The position numbers were made by a program, and so were the translations under genes. A stretch of 26,751 bases of DNA from a virus: IMG/VR virus record IMGVR_UViG_3300043436_001002, positions 1-26,751 of that record; one strand, 5' to 3'. Positions 12,579-21,712 of the stretch are shown piece after piece; position 1 is the first letter of the stretch; each line of letters opens with the position of its first letter. The notes below the pieces were generated by a model, which saw only the letters and a list, made by a program, of their open reading frames with translations, did no database searches and was not told where the DNA came from.

Positions 12579-13708
12579 TATATTGTTCCTGTATTTGTTG
12601 ATGGGAAAAGGCGCGTGTTACCTGGCCAGATGATACGGACTGCACCACCGCCGCCATTCGATCCAAAGAACTGTTCAAAGGGAGGGGCGTAGAATCCACC
12701 CGCGCCGCCGCCACCGCCGTAAGCTGTACCGGAGCCACCGGAACCAGCACCACCATGAAATGTTGCGCTAGTACCACCAGCGCCATTAGCGCCTTGACCA
12801 AGTAACCCTACGCCTCCGCCGTTTCCGCTTTCGGTGCGCCCGTAATAATCAAAATATCCATTTTCGTCTGCGTCTTCACCATAGAAGGTCGAGCCCCTAC
12901 CGCCGCCGCCAGCGCCACCAGTTCCCGCAGTCCCGTTGCCAGGTGTCCCTCCGTAGTCACCGGCTGCGCCAGGTGTCCCGCCGTTGCCGGTGTACCCTCC
13001 TGCTCCGTTACCTCCGCTAGAGTTAGTTTGTCCGCCGTTTCCGCCGCCATCGCCATAGCGTCCTGCGAACGCAGAACCAAAACCGCCAACGATTGCTGAA
13101 CCAGTAGGAGTAAAAAAAAGGCTGTCAGCGCCTTGATTACCGGACTGACCATCATTCCTACCAGTGCCGCCAGAGCCAACGACAATAGAATGAGAATTGC
13201 CAGGAGTTACCGCGATGTTATTTTTCCAACCAAGGCTTCCTGCTCTTCCGCCATCAGTAACACCCCCACCCATGCCGCCGCCAACGCAAACAACAGACAC
13301 GCTCGTTACACCCGCTGGGACGATGAATGTGTAAGTCCCTGCCGTTGTGTAAACAGCCTCAGTTGGTTCCGCCCTAGAGGTGATGCTCCATGTCGATTGA
13401 GTAGCCCCAATGCTCACAACAAATGAAATCGTAGTGCTGTAGCTCGACGAAGAAGTGCCGCGTACAGTGAAGGTTTGCCCAGGGGATATTGTCCCTGACG
13501 TTGCGTATGTTCCGCCGTTCACAGAACCCTGACCACCATTAGTCACTGACCAAGCTGTGGGCGTGTCGTAGCCAGTCGGCGTGATGGTATTTGATGTTGT
13601 CAGGGTAGACAGGCTGGCGGCGGTCACATTGTTGAAGCCGAAAGCATTCGGATCAAGGTCTGCGGTTATACCACCCGTCATCAGTAATGCGCGAGATATG
13701 CTATCCAT
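12578..13708 (-). CDS. Glycine-rich tail fibre protein
   Basis: The 376-residue product starts MDSISRALLMTGGITADLDP, continues with beta-rich Ser/Thr repeats, and from about residue 125 has the entry AGTYTFIVPAGVTSVSVVCVG of the Gly-rich fibre domain. The rest is largely Gly/Asn/Ser repeats (GGGGGAGG-like), typical of polyglycine-helix receptor-binding tips. It ends with GGGGAVRIIWPG, a common C-terminal strand of such fibres. It probably binds host surface sugars or proteins. The start at 13708 follows the previous gene by 4 bases. Confidence 0.85.
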   Translation of the reverse strand: MDSISRALLMTGGITADLDPNAFGFNNVTAASLSTLTTSNTITPTGYDTPTAWSVTNGGQGSVNGGTYATSGTISPGQTFTVRGTSSSSYSTTISFVVSIGATQSTWSITSRAEPTEAVYTTAGTYTFIVPAGVTSVSVVCVGGGMGGGVTDGGRAGSLGWKNNIAVTPGNSHSIVVGSGGTGRNDGQSGNQGADSLFFTPTGSAIVGGFGSAFAGRYGDGGGNGGQTNSSGGNGAGGYTGNGGTPGAAGDYGGTPGNGTAGTGGAGGGGRGSTFYGEDADENGYFDYYGRTESGNGGGVGLLGQGANGAGGTSATFHGGAGSGGSGTAYGGGGGAGGFYAPPFEQFFGSNGGGGAVRIIWPGNTRLFPSTNTGTI

Positions 13709-13712
13709 CGTT

Positions 13713-14588
13713 TTACGCCGTGTAGTTAACTTGAGATGCTGCACGCCAATTTGTGCCAGCATCGTCGGTTACAAAAGTAATAAGGTGAACGCGGCTGGTT
13801 GTCAGCGTCGGAGCAGTTCCACCAGGCCATCTCACTGTTGTCGGCCATGTGATCGTTCCGCTGGTGTGAGTCACCTCAAGGGTAAAGGCAAATGCCCGTG
13901 TTGAAGGCGCATTGCTAAACGTGAAAGTGCTGTTTCCAGCAATCGTCTTGGTGAAGAAGTTACCCAGAGAGCAATCAATGTCTAGGGCAGCAACGGCAAC
14001 AATGTTGCTGCGTATAGGGCCAAGAGCATCTGTTGTCGCAAAGGTCGCCGTGCCAGTGAATGTAGGTGAAGCTAAAGGCGCAGCACCTGTTACATCAGCC
14101 ACAGGGATCGCAGCAGATGCCGTCATGGTGCTTGTGCCGTTACCCTTAATATATCCCGTAAGAGTAGTTGCACCCGTACCGCCGTTAGCGACAGGTAGTG
14201 TGCCTGTGACATTGGATGTCAGGTTTACAGTGGTAAGGTAACCGCTTGGATTCGTTGCGTTATAAGGCGTAAAGCCAAGGGCTGTCGTAACTTGAGTAGA
14301 TGTGATGCCTGTAAGGTATGTATCTGTGTCTAGCGAGTAAGTGTTGGCAGCAGTCTTGCGAACAATACCCGTCGTTCCAGACAGGGCCGCAATGGCAGTT
14401 AGGTCACCATCAAGCGGCTGATAGTTGGCAAGAGCCGACTCACGGGCCAGTGGATACCCACCCACCTGAGTACCATCATGGACAACTAGGGTGTCCTTGG
14501 TGGTATCGACGGTGACCTCACCCACAACGCCTGTAAAGGTAGCGTGTTCGGTAGTTGTACCGCGACGAAGTTGAACTTGCTTAGGCAT
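13713..14588 (-). CDS. Tail fibre with Mtd-type N-terminal domain
   Basis: The 291-residue protein begins with the N-terminal virion-binding domain used in several fibres, including Bordetella phage Mtd (PKQVQLRRGTTTEHATFTG, then GEVTVDTTKDTLVVHDG). Repeats shared with the adjacent large fibre follow, such as TGTLPVANGGTGATT and VTTALGFTPYNATNPSGY. The C-terminus (TLEVTHTSGTITWPTTVRWP) is beta-rich with a terminal NWRAASQVNY. It is probably trimeric. It is separate from the large fibre by a TAATG overlap. Confidence 0.88.
   Translation of the reverse strand: MPKQVQLRRGTTTEHATFTGVVGEVTVDTTKDTLVVHDGTQVGGYPLARESALANYQPLDGDLTAIAALSGTTGIVRKTAANTYSLDTDTYLTGITSTQVTTALGFTPYNATNPSGYLTTVNLTSNVTGTLPVANGGTGATTLTGYIKGNGTSTMTASAAIPVADVTGAAPLASPTFTGTATFATTDALGPIRSNIVAVAALDIDCSLGNFFTKTIAGNSTFTFSNAPSTRAFAFTLEVTHTSGTITWPTTVRWPGGTAPTLTTSRVHLITFVTDDAGTNWRAASQVNYTA
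14238..14423 (-). repeat. 62-codon fibre block, copy in smaller fibre
   Basis: Residues 56-117 of the 291-residue fibre (from YQPLDGDLTAIAALSG to ATNPSGY) match residues 160-221 of the 1041-residue fibre at 17051-17236 with few differences. This indicates duplication or recombination between fibre genes. Confidence 0.8.
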
Positions 14589-17500
14589 TAAAAGAGTCCT
14601 CCGAAATCGTCATAGCTGTCTAGACTTCCGGTAATTAAACCCCAGTCTTGGTTTGAATCGTCTAATGGCGTATACCCCAGTGCCGTAGTTACATCGCTGG
14701 AAGTCAGTGAAAGTGCGCCACCAAGCGTGAGTGAGCCAGAAGATGTTACACTACCTGTAAGCGTAATACCAGACACTGTGCCTGTGCCGCCAACAGATGT
14801 GACTGTACCTGTGTTGGTAGTATAGCCACTAGGATTGCTTGCAGAATAACCGCCAAGGGCATTTAACGCATTAGCAGCAGTAGTAGCACCTGTACCACCG
14901 TTTGCTATGGGCAGTGTTCCTGTGACCTGTGATGTAAGGCTAATGCCAGAAAGAGTGCCACCAAGGGTCAACGATCCGCTCGTTGTGACCGTTCCTGTCA
15001 GCGTAAGACCATTTACAGTCCCTGTGCCGCCGACAGACGTTACTGTGCCGACGTTTGTTGTATATCCGCTTGGGTTGGCTGCTGGGTACGCTCCGAGGTT
15101 CGTAAGAGCGGTTGCTGCGTCTGAAGCACCCGTGCCACCATTTGCCACCGCTACAGTGCCAGACGTAACCTGAGAGCCTGAGATGGCGATAGATGTGTTG
15201 GTGACGCCTGTGGCTTGCCCCTGAGCATTGAACGCAATCACAGGGACTGAAGACGCGCTACCGTAGGTGCTTGCCGTTAGCCCCGTGTTCGTGATGCTAA
15301 AGACCGTGCCAGCCAGCGACAGGCCAGTACCAGCCGAATATGTAACTGGAGCAGCAAATTGCGTAAACACTAAGCCTGTAGTGCCAACAGTAATAGGCAA
15401 TGGCGTCTGCTGCACCCATGATGTGTTGGATTGTGTTGTCCCTGCCGTGACAATGAAAAAGTCACCAGCATCAATCTGATCTACACCTGTGCCAGAACTA
15501 TCAAAGTCGGTGGCGCGAGTCAGAATGTACGGCGTTGAGCCATCACCAACTTGCGTTACAGTGTAGATGCCGTTGTTCGCTGAAGCGGCTTCGTTCTTAA
15601 CTAAGACGCGGTTACCCACAACAGCAGTTACGCCGTCAATGCTCAGTGCGCCGTTGGCGTTTGCCGTAAGCGTTGCACCGACACCACTTGAGCCATTGCT
15701 ATATGTGTTGGTAGGCAAAGCGGCAGTTGTCGCCAAGCGGACAGATTGATGGAAGTTAATACCTGACGCGATGCTGTCAGCGTAAAGTTTGTTAACAATG
15801 TCTGTGCCGCCACTTGGCACTGCTGTAATAGTGCCGCTGGTAAGCGCAATTGATGTAATATCGGTGTTTGCGCCCAATGCCGCAGCACTGAGGCTAGTCC
15901 GCGCCGCACCAGCCGTAGTCGCCCCTGTACCGCCGTTGGCAACAGGAAGAGTACCAGTGACGTTTGATGTCAGGCTTACAGTCGAAAGGTAGTTACTTGG
16001 ATTCGTCGCATTGTATGGCGTATATCCCAGCGCCGTAACAATCGACTTCTTTTCCCATAAGTTTGTCGATGTGTTGTAGAACAGGCCGTCGTTGTTCGCT
16101 GGTGACTGAGCCGACACATTGTGCAACTCATCCATCTCATAGCCGTTTTGGACTTTGACGAATAGTTTGCCCTGCGTAGGGTGAGCGTGTTCTACAACCG
16201 CCATGTAAACCAGGTGCTGTGGAGCATATGGCTTGGTTACCGTCAGTGTTCCAGCCGTTGTGGGGCTTAGATAAAGCTGCTGACCATCTGTGTATGCAGA
16301 GGTGTCAATGTTAGTGATTGTGCCGATCAGCGTCACATTGCCATTGGCATTGTTAGCGATGTTGGCAGTAATCAAGCCTAGTGTCTGTGCTGATGTTGCA
16401 TCGCCAGTTGCGATTGCCTTGCTGACAGTTGAAAGCTGGCCAGTGGCTCCACTGATGTATACTGCCGTGCCTTTTGTTAGAGTTGCGCCAGTGGTGTTGC
16501 GAACAGGCAAAATAACATTGGATGCTGATGTAGCGAAGGCAGCAGACAGATCAATAGCTGTTGTACCTGTAATTGTTACGGAGCCATCTGCTGAGGCAAT
16601 GGTTTGAACAGCCGTATCAGCCTTAGCCCCCTGGGCCGCTGTAGCATATGCAGAAGCATCTGTGGTAGCCGCAGTACCCAAACCGAGGGCTGTCCGCGCC
16701 CCAGAAGCAGTAGTCGCGCCAGTTCCGCCATTAGCTATGGCAAGTGTGCCGCCAAGCGTGAGAGTGCCTGACGTTGTAATAGGTGAGCCAGTAAACGTGA
16801 GGCCAGTTGTGCCGCCGGATGCAGCTACGGATGTTACTGTGCCTGTTTCGCCACCGCCACTTGCTGCGATAGTGAAGTTGGGATACGTCCCTGTAACCGT
16901 GACGTTTGTGCCAGCCGTAATGCTTACAACTTGATCAGGGGCAGTATTAGTGACCGTGATCGATCCGCTTGAAGTGATCGGGCTACCAGAAACACTAATG
17001 CCTGTGCCAGCAGTTAGACCAACGCTTGTGACTGTTCCAGTATTGGTGGTGTAGCCAGCAGGATTCGTAGCATTGTACGGCGTATAGCCTAGCGCAGTTG
17101 TAACCTGGCTGCTTGTAATGCCTGTAAGATAAGTATTGGTATCCAGAGAATATGTGTTGGCATCAGTCTTGCGGATCAGGCCAACCGTTCCTGCCAAAGC
17201 AGCAATAGCTGTTAGATCACCGTCAAGCGGTTGATACGTTGTAGCCGCTGTCGCACTTGTTAGGTATGGCGACAAGGCCGATGAAGTAATATAGCCAGCA
17301 GGGTTTGTTGCATTGTATGGCGTAAACCCAAGAGCCGTTGTGACGTTCCCAGATGTCAGCGATAGGGTTCCACCGAGTGTCAGTGACCCAGATGTAGTAA
17401 TGTTACCCGTTAGTGTCAGGCCGCTAACTGTTCCAGCGCCAGTTACAGATGTAACTGTTCCTCCAGCACTAACACTTGCAGTAGTTTGGGTTGTTCCATC

Positions 17501-17713
17501 TGGAAACTTAAAGCCACCAGATGTGCTTTCAACAATCCCAGTCGCAGTGATAGTTCCGGTTTTGCCAACGGTAAATTTGGACACACCACCGATCTGAATA
17601 TCAATCAGCTTTGAACCAGACGCACTGGCAGTATCAGTGACATTCAACTTGATGCCGTTGAACGAAGTACCAGCATTGTTCCAAGTGTCAGTCAAATCGT
17701 AGATAAATGCCAT
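14588..17713 (-). CDS. Large repeat-rich tail fibre protein
   Basis: This 1041-residue protein is built mainly of short beta repeats. One unit class has TVTSVGGTGTVSGITLTGSV, another is TGTLPVANGGTGATT, and a third is VTTALGYTPYNATNPAGY. The first 60 residues (FIYDLTDTWNNAGTSFNGIKL) form a non-repetitive attachment part. Around 620-800 a non-repeat insertion (NFHQSVRLATTAALPTNTYS and VVGNRVLVKN) resembles a fibre knob module. The C-terminus ends LDSYDDFGGLF. It probably forms the long tail fibre shaft. AAGGGAA lies upstream of its ATG. Confidence 0.9.
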   Translation of the reverse strand: MAFIYDLTDTWNNAGTSFNGIKLNVTDTASASGSKLIDIQIGGVSKFTVGKTGTITATGIVESTSGGFKFPDGTTQTTASVSAGGTVTSVTGAGTVSGLTLTGNITTSGSLTLGGTLSLTSGNVTTALGFTPYNATNPAGYITSSALSPYLTSATAATTYQPLDGDLTAIAALAGTVGLIRKTDANTYSLDTNTYLTGITSSQVTTALGYTPYNATNPAGYTTNTGTVTSVGLTAGTGISVSGSPITSSGSITVTNTAPDQVVSITAGTNVTVTGTYPNFTIAASGGGETGTVTSVAASGGTTGLTFTGSPITTSGTLTLGGTLAIANGGTGATTASGARTALGLGTAATTDASAYATAAQGAKADTAVQTIASADGSVTITGTTAIDLSAAFATSASNVILPVRNTTGATLTKGTAVYISGATGQLSTVSKAIATGDATSAQTLGLITANIANNANGNVTLIGTITNIDTSAYTDGQQLYLSPTTAGTLTVTKPYAPQHLVYMAVVEHAHPTQGKLFVKVQNGYEMDELHNVSAQSPANNDGLFYNTSTNLWEKKSIVTALGYTPYNATNPSNYLSTVSLTSNVTGTLPVANGGTGATTAGAARTSLSAAALGANTDITSIALTSGTITAVPSGGTDIVNKLYADSIASGINFHQSVRLATTAALPTNTYSNGSSGVGATLTANANGALSIDGVTAVVGNRVLVKNEAASANNGIYTVTQVGDGSTPYILTRATDFDSSGTGVDQIDAGDFFIVTAGTTQSNTSWVQQTPLPITVGTTGLVFTQFAAPVTYSAGTGLSLAGTVFSITNTGLTASTYGSASSVPVIAFNAQGQATGVTNTSIAISGSQVTSGTVAVANGGTGASDAATALTNLGAYPAANPSGYTTNVGTVTSVGGTGTVNGLTLTGTVTTSGSLTLGGTLSGISLTSQVTGTLPIANGGTGATTAANALNALGGYSASNPSGYTTNTGTVTSVGGTGTVSGITLTGSVTSSGSLTLGGALSLTSSDVTTALGYTPLDDSNQDWGLITGSLDSYDDFGGLF
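17051..17236 (-). repeat. 62-codon fibre block, copy in large fibre
   Basis: This is the partner of the block at 14238-14423 (starts YQPLDGDLTAIAALAG, ends ATNPAGY). Together they mark a module shared by the two neighbouring fibre genes. Confidence 0.8.
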
Positions 17714-17782
17714 TGGTATTCCCTTCGCGCCATATCATTAGCATTTTATGGCTTGGATGCCAACTGAGTATTGTTAATTACG

Positions 17783-17800
17783 CATCCTAAAATTAGGATG
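17783..17800. repeat. 8-bp inverted repeat near a gene end
   Basis: CATCCTAA and TTAGGATG are separated by two bases and include the stop codon of the 164-residue tail gene. It lies in the 79-base gap before the large fibre. There is no U-tract, so a terminator role is not supported; it could slow polymerase or protect the mRNA end. Nothing else was found in this gap apart from the fibre ribosome site. Confidence 0.45.
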
Positions 17801-18287
17801 GCTTTGGATAATGATTTTTGATCTCAGTTATCATCTGATGCCATGCTTCATATCCGTTATGGTATATGTAGTCGAATTGCTCTCCGTAGCTTGGATATTC
17901 CGCAACACGGTCCTCAACATATGATTTAACAAATACGGAATAGCTGCCGCGATACGCGCCCTGAAGATTAATGTAATAAACGGTAACCACATCAGTCGGC
18001 AGTTGCACTTGCCCAGAGTAACGGACACCATTTAGATCAAAGAAAGTGTTTGCGGGTAATGTAAAGGACAAATCATCGTTAATATTAACCGACGCTGGAA
18101 CAGTGAGATCAGCATCTTGGCGCTGCTCAGGCTCCCCATTATTGATCCAGAAGTCGCTTGGCGAAAACAGCCCATCAATCACACTAGCGTTGCCAATGTC
18201 CTGCTGCGCCATAAAATCAGCTTCCTGGAAGCTAAAATTCTTCAATATCGCGCCTGTTTGCGAATCGTATATGGTGTAGTCGATCAC
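17793..18287 (-). CDS. Hypothetical tail protein
   Basis: The 164-residue protein is acidic. Its C-terminal part, RVAEYPSYGEQFDYIYHNGY then EAWHQMITEIKNHYPKP, resembles a short motif (YPSxxxQLDxxxHxG...IxxIKxxYPKP) found at the ends of many phage tail and fibre-associated proteins. The N-terminal two thirds are beta-rich. It lies between the hub and the large fibre and overlaps the hub gene stop, so it may connect fibre and hub. No catalytic motif is seen. Confidence 0.8.
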   Translation of the reverse strand: MIDYTIYDSQTGAILKNFSFQEADFMAQQDIGNASVIDGLFSPSDFWINNGEPEQRQDADLTVPASVNINDDLSFTLPANTFFDLNGVRYSGQVQLPTDVVTVYYINLQGAYRGSYSVFVKSYVEDRVAEYPSYGEQFDYIYHNGYEAWHQMITEIKNHYPKPS

Positions 18288-20692
18288 TTTTTGACCTCCA
18301 CTAAGGATAATGATGCTTGGTTTACAATTGTATAAGCCCCTGACGAATCTACATTTTTAACTCTAACATCATAACTTACAGAGCCAACGCCCGCCGTTCC
18401 ATCAACGTATTGAATTGTAAAGTTATCTGAATCAAATAAAGTGCTACTTGTGTTCGTATATGAAGAGACGTAATATCTAGTATATACCAAACTCCCATTT
18501 CTATAAATATAAATGTAAAACGAACGAAGCCCAAGATAACCTACGAAATATCCAAAATTTGATTCTAATTGAACAATTGAACTAGAAAATTCTTTTGTAA
18601 TAGAAAGGCTATTAACGCTAACTTCTGTATTATATGTCATAGTAATATTTCCGCTTTCAGAGGCAACGGAAATACGATTAACTGCACCATTGATAATGGA
18701 GTTTGTAATAACCTTGTTGCCAGCGATGTTTCCGCTGCCGTCAAAGCCATTAGTGACGCGGCTGTCGGTAGATAATACCCACGACGATCCATTCCAACGA
18801 TAAAGTTTGTTGTTATCGTCGGTGTCAAACCAAAGGTCACCTACGGCTTCTGCGGTAGGTGCAGAAGTCTGGAAAAAGCTTGTTACCTTTCCATCGGCAG
18901 TTGCAAGCGCATCGGACGCCGTGGCGATAGCCGTGGTTATCCCAGTGTCTCTAGCTAATACCCACGCCGTGCCGCTCCAGCGATACATTTTGTTGGCATC
19001 GTCGGTATCAAACCATATGTCGCCAATTTCACTGGCCATTGGCGTGGACGTTTGGAAGAAGGTAGTTATTCTGCCATCCGCAATAGCCTCAATATCGCTA
19101 ATGGCTAGGATAAGCGGATTGTTTAGCGGATCATAGATCGTCGGCGCAGTTGGCGTCACGGGCGCTAGATCATCCGCATCCCACGCATAGATAGCCGCGT
19201 TTTCTTCGATCAAAGCCATTGGCACTTGACCGTCAAAGCGAATCTCTTGGCTAACAACGCGGAATAGTTTGTTCGACCAACCCAATGCCTCAAGGCTTAG
19301 GCGCACAACATCACCAACCTGACAGCCCAATGCCTTAACATTGAACGTAGCCGAGAACATCCCGCGATACTGATTGCGCTGCAAAACTTGCTTGGCAATC
19401 CGCTGTGCGCGACGACCATCTTCGACATATGGAAGATCAAGAGACATGACTCGCTCAATACCGTCAGAGGCCGCAAAGCCTACTTCTGGGTAGTCTACCA
19501 TCTGATAAAGGCTATTGGCTGAAGGATCGACATAACGGCCACGGGCAATGTTATAGTTTTCCGTCAAACCGCGAGTTTGTTGCCAATCAAACCCACCGAT
19601 CATATCGCCTTCATTAAAAGTAAGGACATAATCGGCAAGATCATTCTTCATTGCCGTTACCGTCAACTTGCCGCCATTGTCGCGCAGCGTACCATTCATT
19701 GACGCAAGGAAATTGTTGATGATCTCCATACGATCATCTGAATCTGACGCTGTACCACTTGTGCGGTAACGCTTTTGAGTCCCGCCAGTTGCTAAAGTTA
19801 TGCTTTCATCACAGATGTTCGCCGCTGTGATAAAAGATTCCATATCAATTCGACCATACGGAACGCCGCAGCCGACTGATAACTTGCCGTTGATTTCCCA
19901 ACCAAGCAGCCACCATAACAATTGCAAAGCAGGATTATCGGTATCATCAGCATTGGTGTATGCGCCCCAAGTGCTTTGATTTGTAGCGCGGTGTGAGCCA
20001 GAACCACCAGGCACAGTGCTATCCTTACGCGGATCGTAAAGCAGAGCGCCATCACCAATAATGGTTACGCGGCTGGGTAAACCACTAAGCAAAGGGCTTT
20101 CTGCTTTTTTGTCATTTCCAGTGCGCTTAAGGCGAAGATGAACATAGGCGCAGCCCGTCAGGCGACGAGATGATCCCCACTTTGTCCCACCATTAATCGA
20201 AATATAGTTATCAGCCGCCCCCTCAGTGCGGACAGCAACATCCAGATAGCCGGAGTAAGTGCTTGTAACACCGCCAGCGAGTGTCCATGCTTGCTTTTCT
20301 TCAAACCATATCTCAGTGATTGAAGCAACTTTATGAGCCGCGACAGCAATAATATAATCAACATACTCTTGATCCGTACCGCTGGATTCGTGATACCGAA
20401 GGTCGAGAGGCATTGCAGTTGTGCCGAACACAACCTTGCGTGGCGTTGATGGATCAAGGCTGACGTTTAGGCGTGAAATTTGAGTCTTTGGTACTTTAGG
20501 GCCAAACAATGCCATCGATGCAGTAGATAGCGCCAATGAAGCGCCAATGCCTACGATAGTGCTAGTTAAAGCAGCGCCAGCGGCTGTCGCAGCCCCTGCA
20601 CTACCAAGCAGTGCAACCGAAATCTGTGGAGCAAAGTAGGCAACCGCAACAGCAGCCGCAACTATTGCAACGGTTCTTAGAGTTTTACCCAC
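18284..20692 (-). CDS. Central tail hub / TipJ-like host specificity protein
   Basis: The 802-residue protein is related to lambda gpJ/TipJ. Its N-terminus has hydrophobic Ala-rich segments. A typical J start follows (FGPKVPKTQISRLNVSLDP, then TPRKVVFGTTAMPLDLRY), then NPALQLLWWLLGW, and the phage-tail_3 region with RRAQRIAKQVLQRNQYRG and VKALGCQVGDVVRLS. Residues about 540-660 carry two copies of a small Trp-rich module (positions 18941-19060 and 18758-18877). The C-terminal 150 residues are beta-rich and probably bind receptor or fibres. It forms the tail tip baseplate core. Confidence 0.92.
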   Translation of the reverse strand: MGKTLRTVAIVAAAVAVAYFAPQISVALLGSAGAATAAGAALTSTIVGIGASLALSTASMALFGPKVPKTQISRLNVSLDPSTPRKVVFGTTAMPLDLRYHESSGTDQEYVDYIIAVAAHKVASITEIWFEEKQAWTLAGGVTSTYSGYLDVAVRTEGAADNYISINGGTKWGSSRRLTGCAYVHLRLKRTGNDKKAESPLLSGLPSRVTIIGDGALLYDPRKDSTVPGGSGSHRATNQSTWGAYTNADDTDNPALQLLWWLLGWEINGKLSVGCGVPYGRIDMESFITAANICDESITLATGGTQKRYRTSGTASDSDDRMEIINNFLASMNGTLRDNGGKLTVTAMKNDLADYVLTFNEGDMIGGFDWQQTRGLTENYNIARGRYVDPSANSLYQMVDYPEVGFAASDGIERVMSLDLPYVEDGRRAQRIAKQVLQRNQYRGMFSATFNVKALGCQVGDVVRLSLEALGWSNKLFRVVSQEIRFDGQVPMALIEENAAIYAWDADDLAPVTPTAPTIYDPLNNPLILAISDIEAIADGRITTFFQTSTPMASEIGDIWFDTDDANKMYRWSGTAWVLARDTGITTAIATASDALATADGKVTSFFQTSAPTAEAVGDLWFDTDDNNKLYRWNGSSWVLSTDSRVTNGFDGSGNIAGNKVITNSIINGAVNRISVASESGNITMTYNTEVSVNSLSITKEFSSSIVQLESNFGYFVGYLGLRSFYIYIYRNGSLVYTRYYVSSYTNTSSTLFDSDNFTIQYVDGTAGVGSVSYDVRVKNVDSSGAYTIVNQASLSLVEVKK
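18758..18877 (-). repeat. 40-codon TipJ module, copy 2
   Basis: The block begins FFQTSAPTAEAVGDLWFDTD and ends near WVLSTDS; it is the diverged twin of the block at 18941-19060. Such FFQ...WFDTDD...YRWNG modules are common in tail tip proteins. Confidence 0.8.
18941..19060 (-). repeat. 40-codon TipJ module, copy 1
   Basis: The block begins FFQTSTPMASEIGDIWFDTD and ends near WVLARDTG. It is followed about 60 bases later by copy 2, so this is a tandem intragenic duplication. Confidence 0.8.
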
Positions 20693-21083
20693 GACCTACG
20701 CTCCAGCACTTGTCCCATAAGGATCGGTTAATGCGCTCCAACCCATCGTCTGAAACAAAATAAGCGAAGCCGCCCATTACTACACCAACACTATCATCAA
20801 AGAAAGCCAAGTCTCCACGCTGCGCATGGCCTATTGCCACCTCTGAGAACTTGCCATCCATAGTCGCTTCAAGGGTTCCTGCGCCGATGTCCTTGATAAC
20901 CTGTAGGCTGGTTTTAAGGCTGTCATACTGGCCCCGAAATTCGGGCATAGGGTCTTCGCCAGTTATGGCCTCAACAGCACCAGCGGCAAACAGACAGCAG
21001 TCATTTACGCCATACTCAAATGGCTCATGCCGCTTGTTGGCGATATAATCGGATAGGGCCTCTTCCCAAGTCGATATTCTCAT
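20685..21083 (-). CDS. NlpC/P60-like tail protein (DUF6950-like)
   Basis: The 132-residue protein resembles the small cysteine-peptidase-like tail proteins beside TipJ. FEYGVNDCCLFAAGAVEAIT at about 22-41 holds the candidate nucleophile Cys, followed by FRGQYDSL, and GHAQRGDLAFFDDSVGVVMG with a His around residue 91. These proteins sit at the tail tip and are thought to open the peptidoglycan during DNA entry. The C-terminus (SLWDKCWSVGRG) overlaps the TipJ start. Whether it is an active peptidase cannot be told. Confidence 0.85.
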   Translation of the reverse strand: MRISTWEEALSDYIANKRHEPFEYGVNDCCLFAAGAVEAITGEDPMPEFRGQYDSLKTSLQVIKDIGAGTLEATMDGKFSEVAIGHAQRGDLAFFDDSVGVVMGGFAYFVSDDGLERINRSLWDKCWSVGRG

Positions 21084-21712
21084 CGGAAGTTCGCCCTTCT
21101 ATTATCATTTTCACCAGCGCCGCCGCCGCCGTATCCGTAGTTACCAGCTTCAGCCATGCCGTTGGCAGCAGAAATAGCGGCCTCTCCACTTAAATCGCCA
21201 GCATCATAGATATTTTGGATAAGGTATGTTTTGTTCTGTGCGCCAGCGATGCTTGTTAAATAGTTTTCAATGGTAAGAGTGACTGTCTGGCTTTCTGCGC
21301 TGCCAGAAATGCTCACTTCATTCATGTAGCCAGTGTAATATGGAATGATGGAGCCTACTTGGCCTTCATTCTCGTTGACGCAATAAAACCAAAGCCGCGC
21401 AATGCGCCCCTGCCACTTTGATTTATCGCCAATAATAGCCAAAAAGTCAGCATTGTTCACAACAAGGCCGCTCATGGAAATGGACACAGTATCTGAGCCA
21501 GATTCGTTGTGCTTCACAGTCGAAACATTAATCAGATCGTGGTTGAAGCTATCGTAAGTTCCATCCAGTTCTGTGTCGCCCGATCCGGAAATAACTTTGT
21601 CGTAAAGGCCGCTTGTGCCGCGCAGCACATCTCCAACAAAATCGGCATAAATTAAGACACGCCAATTAACGACTGTGGCTTCAAGCGCAGCCTGTGTGGT
21701 TGCATCAACCAT
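21080..21712 (-). CDS. DUF2163-like minor tail / hub protein
   Basis: The 210-residue product resembles DUF2163-type tail proteins, which in gene-transfer agents and related siphophages form part of the hub between Dit and TipJ. Its features are WRVLIYADFVGDVLRGTSGL, then GTYDSFNHDLINVSTVKHNE, DTVSISMSGLV, and a Gly-rich C-terminus (NYGYGGGGAGENDNRR). It has no recognised catalytic motif. It overlaps both neighbours by a few bases, in the fixed order Dit - DUF2163 - NlpC/P60 - TipJ. Confidence 0.8.
   Translation of the reverse strand: MVDATTQAALEATVVNWRVLIYADFVGDVLRGTSGLYDKVISGSGDTELDGTYDSFNHDLINVSTVKHNESGSDTVSISMSGLVVNNADFLAIIGDKSKWQGRIARLWFYCVNENEGQVGSIIPYYTGYMNEVSISGSAESQTVTLTIENYLTSIAGAQNKTYLIQNIYDAGDLSGEAAISAANGMAEAGNYGYGGGGAGENDNRRANFR

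Noticed and set aside
13713-14588. Diversity-generating retroelement linked to the Mtd-like fibre
   Set aside because: Only the N-terminal attachment domain resembles Mtd. No lectin-type variable region, template repeat or reverse transcriptase is seen in the window.
14907-17597. Plus-strand open frames of 60-105 codons opposite the large tail fibre
   Set aside because: They are antisense shadows of the repetitive fibre gene, lack ribosome sites and give Val/Pro/Ala-rich translations typical of reversed Gly/Thr/Ser codons.
17783-17800. Terminator between the tail protein and large fibre genes
   Set aside because: The stem is short, A/T-rich, has a 2-base spacer and no U-tract; the late operon probably continues through it.
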